From positions 25,239,936-25,303,935 of the forward strand of contig CAIIXF020000006.1 in NCBI GenBank assembly GCA_903813345.2: a stretch of 64,000 nucleotides of DNA, in the 5' to 3' direction. This stretch comes from Owenia fusiformis. Lineage: Eukaryota > Annelida > Polychaeta > Sabellida > Oweniidae. The notes beneath the pieces were generated by a model that was given only the letters and a program-made list of their open reading frames with translations, ran no database searches and was not told where the DNA came from. The position numbers and the translations under genes are program-made. Every line of letters begins with the position of its first letter. The first letter of the stretch is position 1. Positions 48,501 to 57,500 of the stretch are shown here, one piece after another.

Positions 48501-51500
48501 AGCATGTATAAGAAGCTAATTGTGTTTGGAAATGGGCCATCTTTGAAGGGATTTGACTTCTTAAAGACTAAAGGAGTAGATACATTAGGAATGAACTTAG
48601 CTTTTAGATACTGGAAGGAGATTGACTGGTGGCCCACTTATTATGCATCTTTTGATACCGTTGTTAACATTGCTCACATCCCTGAGCTAACGGAAATGAT
48701 TGAGAACTCTGATAAACGTGGCATGAGACTCTTCTTCACGAGATCAAATATTGCTAAAGAAGTGCCTAAACTGAAATCTCATCCAAAAGTGAAATTCTAC
48801 GAAAACATTAAAGCTGGTAAAACCCAAAATATGGTAAAAGTGACTCAAGAGATCTCGACAGGTGCCTTATCTGCAAGGGTTGGGCAGTATTTAGGATATG
48901 AAAAGATTCTGCTACTTGGAATAGACATGAATTATGTTGAGCGCATCAATGGATCAACCTCTAAAGGAAAACAACTGCTAATGAAAGAAACCCCTAAAAA
49001 CAACTCAAACTATTTCTTTTCAAATTATCAAGTGAAAGGTGATGTGTATAATGTCCCTAACAATGAGAAAGTTCATATAACAGCCTTCAAGCAGATTTTA
49101 GCAGATGCCAAGAAACACCCAGAGTTTAATGTAGAATATTTTAATGGCAGTCCAGTGTCAAGGCTCAAAGGAATTGGATTCAAATTCATGACATTTGAAG
49201 ACTTCATGAAACTTTAATTAATTATGAAAACTTGTATTCAACAAATAGCTACATGTACTTTAAATTTGCTATTTTGATTTAACAATCAACCTTTTTTTAT
49301 CAAAATCAATGTAATATTTTTTACAGGTTTTTGACTACCAGACTGTTTGCAGAGTTTGTAACTGATAATTTTTTGCCATATAAACATAAAGTCGATAATC
49401 AAGATTGTAAAAACTGTATCATTTGGGAATATAAACTAGATAATGGCAACTCCGCGGAGTAGCAAATCCCAACGAACAAAATATCAATTACCGAATTCCA
49501 ATCAATTATACTCATTACTTTGGTTAAAATTGAAAAATTTAGATTTTAGAATTGCGAATTCCTGCAAAGCAGCCATTTTGAATTTTCTGAGGTACAAATC
49601 TGAAAAATAATAGCGTAATTGTGATCTACTCCAAAATTCCTTCAATTTGAGTATAATATAGCCATACTTTGAAGGGATCGAAAAATGATTGCAAAATCGT
49701 ACATTAGACGGCCATTTTGAATTTTACGAGGCTCAAATCAGAAAAAAGATACAATATTTGCAATCTTCTCTTAATTGCCTTTCATTTGAGTATAATAAAG
49801 CTATACTTCAGAAAGATCTAAAAATTAGCGAAAATTTCTGTTTTCCTGACCCCCCATACACGGCCCCTGGAAAACGAAAAACACGGAAAATATGTGAAAT
49901 AGATAGATGTTGCGAATACATTACCAAAATTTCAAACAATAATATTAATTTCTTTGGTTTAGAATGAAAAATTTATGATTTTTGCGAAAAAGTCCCGTCA
50001 TTTTTAAAGCGGTGGCCATCTTGAAAAAAATTTTTTTGCGTAAAACTATTCATCAATATACATCTTTCCACCAAATATGAAGAAAATCCGTCTACTAATA
50101 TTTGAGTTATCTTCCGGACGGACGGACTGACTGACTGACGGACTGACAGACTGACGGACGGACGGAGGGCTTCACTATATCCCTACCGAACTTCGTTCGT
50201 TGGGATAATTACAGAGTGCAAGATACTTAAATCATTGCCAATGTAACACTGTGGCGGAGTGACCAAGACTTTTTGGTGGTTATATAAAAATGGTAATTTT
50301 TCAAAATTGCTGCCAAATCTGGGAAAACTTGTAAAATATCAATGGAATCGATACAATACTTTTTAAAATAAAGCAAAATAAGATACTGGTAAACATGTCT
50401 TGATATCAAATTGTACCATTCCGAAGTATTCACTTACCAATAAAATCTAAAGTCAATTTATGAAATACTTTTGGACTTATAGCCAAAAAGTGTCAATTTG
50501 GGGACAAAAATGACGGCCATTTTGCATTTTGCAAAATACATTGTTTACCTATTTGATTTTCTGATAACAATTTTGAAGTGAAGATTTTTGAATAGACCTA
50601 ACCAACAAATACTGACCTCTTTTATGAACCAACTGAGATATATTGGCGAGATTTATGATGTCATCGTTTACAGACAGCTATGTTGAAGAATTTTTTTTAA
50701 GAAAGGTCAATTTCAGCACTAAAACTACCAGTATGATGTCACAACTAAAAGGTGGCATGACTATGTGGATTGGTCTATTGAGTTGTACATACGAATGGAT
50801 GGTTGGATGCATGGACACATAAACTAACAGACAGACAAGCGAGCGCTAACAATAGTTCACCCATATAAGCTAAAAATTCATATATCCAGGATATGCTCAA
50901 ATTTAAACAAAAACAAAATAATGAAACCATATCATTCATATTCTTCAGCCTTAGATTGATCGAACAGAGGAATTACTTACCCAATGTAGTTTAACTTTTC
51001 TATTTGTCTTATATAGAATATATCCAACCACGATCCCAATCAGATATGGTCCAATACGGGTGTACGGCTTTATATAGACATACTCAAAACCATGTAAAGC
51101 TTCTCTGGAACAAAGAGAAAGGTATATGCACTTATACAGAATATCGTACAAATATTTCATACTATTGAAGTGAATACCTGAGAAACGTTCATGAGTTATA
51201 CTCCTCAAAGAACTTTATCTCCTCTTCAACTTCAGAGAAAAAAAAATCTATATATATATATTATTACATATCTTGTTTTCACCTATGGTTTCACCTATAC
51301 GATACTTGTAACTAGGGTTGGCACAAATAGGAAAAGAATGGAAATGGATTTCAGAGTGTGGTCTCAGAATTTGAAAACTAAAACAAAATAATTTTCAGAC
51401 ATTATAATGTTGAGATAAAATTTGGTTCTTTCAATTCAATTCAGGTTTTTCTGTGTTTCCAATTTGAAGAGTTACATGTATATGTTTAATTAATTACAGT

Positions 51501-54500
51501 ATATACCAATTTTGTCCTGGGTTTGATATCATAGTTGAAATCTTAGGATATCCTATACATATAACTGATATATTGGCAATTTTTCCCTCGAATATTTGGA
51601 TAGTAGTTTGATCAAATAAAAAAAAAAATAGTATTACACTGTATTAATATTTAGAAAAAACTGAAAACTTACATTTCATCTTGCGCCTTTTCTGGATTAA
51701 CGATTAATTGAAAGGTGTCTCCATACTGCTTAGAAAGAATCCCAGTTGTAACGAGGTGTGCAAGAAGTAAAACAAATGCTACTAAAGACCCTGCTAAGCT
51801 AGACCTAGAATACAACATCGAAAGAGAGAGCTTTAACATATTTAGTGAGCTTTACAATATTAATAATGACCTGGGATCTTTAAACTTTCTGCTTTCTGTG
51901 TTACATTGTTTTTGATTTCATTGAAACAAGATATGTCATTGAATCTGATAATATAGTTTTTAATAAGCCCCAAAGTTAATGTTTAAAAAACTGAAAATTA
52001 AAGAAAATTCATGTGAGTATTTAAAAATAGTTTTTGCTCTTTTTTTAATCCTGCCCATGTGAAGGGGGTCCATACATCACTGGAAGGCCAATAATGCTTC
52101 GGCTTAGGCCCTGTATTTATTTGTTGAAAAGTAAAATGAAATAAAGAAAACATAAGCTTCAAAAACATCACTGGAAGAAGAACGGAACAGATGGAAATTG
52201 TCTTGATTTTCATTAATACATATTTAAAATACAGGGAAAGTTGTATAATATTTGATATCTGCGAATAATTACATGTACATCTATAAGGAACAACTGGTGG
52301 TAAAAACGGTCACTAGCTTCTGACATATAGTTTATTCTTAATCTTAATTGATGATGTCTGGACCCCCCCCCTGTTCAGAAGAAATGATAAAACTACATTA
52401 AATTACATACTTGGAGAATGGAATGAGAACGATAGGACTTATCCAGTGAAACTGCATATCATTGGCCAAGTACCAGGACCAGCCCAGACACTGCATAAGA
52501 AAACAGTAACAGTATTTGAGAGAAATAGTAGTAACAATATTTTAGTGTACAAAAATTTCACGTATTTCGCCAAGCTGGTGTGTTTCATGTAAATGGCACT
52601 AAATTTCACTGTTTGAAAAAATATCCGAATAAATTCAATGTTAAATCAAATATCCACAGTGCCTTTAATTTTACAGTCAATAATACAGTACCTTCAGCGA
52701 AAATAGTGAAAATTAGGGAACCTTGAAAATTTGGGCTTTTACAGTATATGTTGCCATATTTCACAATCACAAAATGTTCAATGTATACATGTAAAATTGA
52801 TAATTGGAAAACATATTTTTCTTAGTCATTTTCTCCCAATCAGTATATGTTGCTATCATTTCAATATTTCCATGAAAACTGCTGGTGTAACATTATCCAA
52901 TAAATAAACGTTTCCGATAAGAATAACTATTTAATATATTGGCTAGATGCAGGCCCGTAGCCAGGATTTGCCAAGGGGGGGTTCAGTTTTCAAAAATTTC
53001 CAGGGGGGGTTCACATTTGACAATTTTGGCCCAAATATGGCTAAAATCACTTGAGAAGTACTAAAAATTGTGAAAAACTGCATGATTTTGAAAGAATTTT
53101 TGGCCAGGGGGGGGGGTTCCCTGCGAACCCCCCCTGGCTACGGGCCTGGCTAGATGTATAATTTAATGCAGTCTTACGGTCTTACCATTTTTTCTACATT
53201 TACAAAGTTGTTGATGTAAAGAAGATTAGTCCACCAGGAGTCTTTACAGTAGTCTATCTCAAATCCCTGCTCTGGCCACTGGGGACCCGTGCTCATATAG
53301 CGAGTTAGGCAAACACTTATCATTAGCACCAGCATATATGGTGGAGTTAACCTACAAAGCATTTTTTTCAAAAATAATTTCTTACAACAAAATCTGAGGT
53401 TGCAACAACTTTAAAGTGCACGCTTGATCTAATCTTATATGACAACATGATAAAAAATCACATTGTTAAACTATAATACTTTTCATGCTTTATTTCTGTG
53501 TTTTTGTTTTTCCCCTCGTGACCATATTTCAACAACATTATGTTTCTTTTTGGAGTTTATGTGACATTTGAGGTAATTGGAAAACTGGTTGTTCATTTGG
53601 TTGTACTCCCCAATCCTGTGGTAAGGATTTCAATTAATTTTGATTTATTCAATAATTTAGTGATGTATATTTCTACTTTACCTCCAGAATCTGTGGACAT
53701 AGTACAATGGCCAGTTGAGTTTAGACCATCCACCTTTTTTCTCCATCTCCTTCAGCACAAGGTACCCCACCAACAGTCCACTGAAACATTTATATGACAT
53801 CAAATTTAATATTTTGGCCACTGAAACATTTAGATGACAACATATCTAATATTTTGGCAACTGAAACATTTAGATGACATCATATCTCATATTTTGGCCA
53901 CTGAAACATTTAGATGACATCATATCTAATATTTTGGCAACTGAAACATTTAGATGACATGATATCTCATATTTTGGCCACTGAAACATTTATATGACAT
54001 CATATCTCATATTTTGGCCACTGAAACATTTAGATGACATCATATCTAATATTTTGGCAACTGAAACATTTAGATGACATCATATCTCATATTTTGGCCA
54101 CTGAAACAATTAATTTACATGATTCCATACAGTGACCACAACAAAAATGTGAAATAAACATTCACATGACATTATGTTCAATACGGTTGACACTGAAATA
54201 TCTATATGACATCACATAACATACAATGACCACTGAAACATTTATATGATATCATGTTTCATATGGTGACCACTGAAACACCATTTTTTACTTAAGTGAG
54301 AATGAGAAAAAAATGATCTCAATGTTGGATATAGGAAAGTAAGACATAATAATATAATTTTAAGAAAATACAAGGTATTTACATGCAAAATGTCACCACC
54401 AGCCATTTGTTACAGATGTCAAATGCCCAATGCTGTCAACATGACCACCAAAAACCAATCACAAAAAGTTGGAGACTATAACTACTTGTGGTGGTGACAT

Positions 54501-57500
54501 AAAAAATCATAGGTCACTGAGTTTGTCAATGTGTAACATACCTTAGGAAGAAGAATGCGTCCACTGAGAAGAATGCATTGATGATGGGTTGGAAACTAAA
54601 GAGCTTCACATAGTCCTGAAGGATAATTAAATTACCTGGAAACAAGGATTTATAAAACAAATAAACCAGTACATAAGAAACATTCTAAATATATTATATT
54701 GTATGTATATATGTACAAGGTATGTCTTTAAATTTGAAGTACAATGGTTCTGTGTCATGATTTAAGGATTTAATCCCTGAACACAGTGCATTGTGTGCTG
54801 AATCATTCCCTTGAAGGTGTTGTTTCCAAATCGTTGCATGACTGCGCAGCGGGAATGCAAAGTTTAGGAAACAAGGCCTAAGTGGAATGAAGCAGCCACA
54901 ATGCATTGAGTCTTGGGCTTAAATTCTTTATGAAATCACCTAAAAGATACAAAATCACAAAAGAACATATTTTCAATAAAACTTTTTGCAAGGGTCAAGA
55001 TGGCAAAGCGTCAATTTCAATATAGAGAGTCAAGATGTCACTTTGACAACTGTTTAATAGTTAAAAGTGACCTTGAATTTGGAGTCAATTGGAATTTTTC
55101 AAAAAGGAAACTTTTAATTTGAAAAAGTTATTTCAATTAATTTTTTTGTGAATAGTGGAGAGTCAATATATCGATTACATTCTGTGGCAACACTGAAATA
55201 CTGAGATGATCCCTTAAGAGCTGGAACATACGTACCTGTAGCTCCTAAGCCAAAGACATATGTATGACCAAGTATTACCCAAGTCATACTGAGGAATCTG
55301 ATCCCATGCACACACTGCAGACTGTCATCTGATTGAGTAGTGTTCAAGATCTTTTGGCCATTGGTGTACATTGAGAAGCAGAGGATTATCCTAGTGAACA
55401 AACCTGAAAATAATTCAATAAAATGCTTTCTTTTTTTAAATTTTTTTTTTCAAAGAAAAAAACATGTTTTTTGATATTAGAAATCAAGATAACTAAAAGA
55501 GACTGACTTGGGCAAGGCTACAATCACTGGTTCCCACCTGGTTATAAAGACATCACATCTTTAACAAAATGAATGAATTTCTGTTTGATCGGGAAGAAAC
55601 TTTTATTTTCATCATTTTCACCAAGAAGGAGGTCGATCTCTAACGAGATATTTTACCCATGTTAATAGTTTCATCAGGTTACTGAAAAGGGGTCCAATAA
55701 TTGACTGTGAATCCCCTTGTTTTAGCAAGTGGGACACTAGCACAATGCGAGTAAGACATAATGAAACTCACCAGGTAACATCCTGGTTGCTGAAGTGAGG
55801 GAATTCTCACTCAGTCATTGGAGCTGCTGGATATATCTGATCGTGACTGACTTGAGCTTTTCAGTAACCGGATGTTACCATTAAATACAGTATGGGGAAA
55901 ACATTTGGATACAAATCAACCTCTTTGATGGTGAAAATGATGAAAGTACAAATTCTTACAAATTTTCTCTCATGAAAGTTCATCCATTTTGTTATAAAGA
56001 TGTGACATCCATCCATCGTTACATTATAATCAGATGGGGACTAGTGACAATGTCAAAAGAGGTAATTTCTCCAAACCGAGACAAAAGTAGGGCCCAGGAT
56101 CCATTGTGTAATTTACCAGAATAGACCCAAACAAAATTAATATTTGCATTTGGTAAGATGAATGGAAGTTTTCATTTGTTGAAAAACTGTTAAGGAACAA
56201 ATAGACACACAGATGGATGGATATCACTCATAAGTTTGCCATTTATAATGCTGGATCTATTCTAAGTACAGGGTGGCATTTATCAGTTAATCCATAATAG
56301 TATAAAAAAATTGTTGAAGGATGGAAGGAACAAATAAACACACAGATGGTTTATGGTGCTGGGTCTATTCTAAGTACAGGATTGCTTTTCTGAGTTAATT
56401 CCTGATAATAAAATGGATACTATAAATGATAGATAGCTCATAATATTTATATATTTTACAATTATTGTGTTTTTTTCACAGCCACTGACTTTTGTGATAT
56501 TATACAGATTCATGTTATATTTTCATCAAGCAGATGCATATGCATATATTAAGGCAATAACATGCAAAATGTCACAAATTGTCATTTGCTACATTTGTTA
56601 CAAACATCAAATGCCAAACACCAACTGCAAAATGCCGACTGCCATCCACAAAAAAGTTGGAGACTATAAAAATATGTCACCACTTCTGGTGGTGACATAA
56701 TAATGTTCTTCATTAATATCAAGGTGTTCAACTATCAGAGATATTCATTTACAGAGGTGCTCAGTGTTATTGTTCTTACAGAGGTGCTAACTGTTATTGT
56801 ACTTACAGAGGCCCTCAATGTTATTGTACTTACAGAGGTGCTCACTGTTATTGTACTTACAGAGGCACTCACTGTTATTGTACTTACAGAGGCCCTCAAT
56901 GTTATTGTACTTACAGAGGCCCTCAATGTTATTGTACTTACAGAGGTGCTCACTGTTATTGTACTTACAGAGGCACTCATTGTTATTGTACTTACAGAGG
57001 CACTCACTGTTATTGTACTTACAGAGGCCCTCAATGTTATTGTACTTACAGAGGTGCTCACTGTTATTGTACTTACAGAGGCACTCACTGTTATTGTACT
57101 TACAGAGGCCCTCAATGTTATTGTACTTACAGAGGTCCTCACTGTTATTGTACTTACAGAGGCGCTCACTGTTATTGTACTTACAGAGGCACTCACTGTT
57201 ATTGTACTTACAGAGGCCCTCAATGTTATTGTACTTACAGAGGTCCTCACTGTTATTGTACTTACAGAGGCCCTCACTGTTATTGTACTTACAGATGTGC
57301 TCACTGTTATTGTACTTACAGAGGCCCTCACTGTTATTGTACTTATACAGAGGCCCTCACTGTTATTGTACTTACAGAGGCCCTCACTGTTATTGTACTT
57401 ACAGAGGTGCTCACTGTTATTGTACTTACAGAGGCCCTCATGTTATTGTACTTACAGAGGCGCTCACTGTTATTGTACTTACAGAGGTGCTCACTGTTAT

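Larger units (their letters stand above)
24507..50980 (-). other. 26.5-kb intron hosting two opposite-strand genes
   Basis: Bounded on the minus strand by donor TGG|GTAAGT at 50980 and acceptor GTAG|ACT at 24507. It contains two PSI/GT42-like genes in antisense orientation, a LINE, several foldback elements and MITEs. The other introns of this gene in the window are about 0.6 to 2.9 kb. Confidence 0.9.

Noticed and set aside
53781-54110. CRISPR array
   Set aside because: Units are contiguous repeats without unique spacers, in an animal intron.
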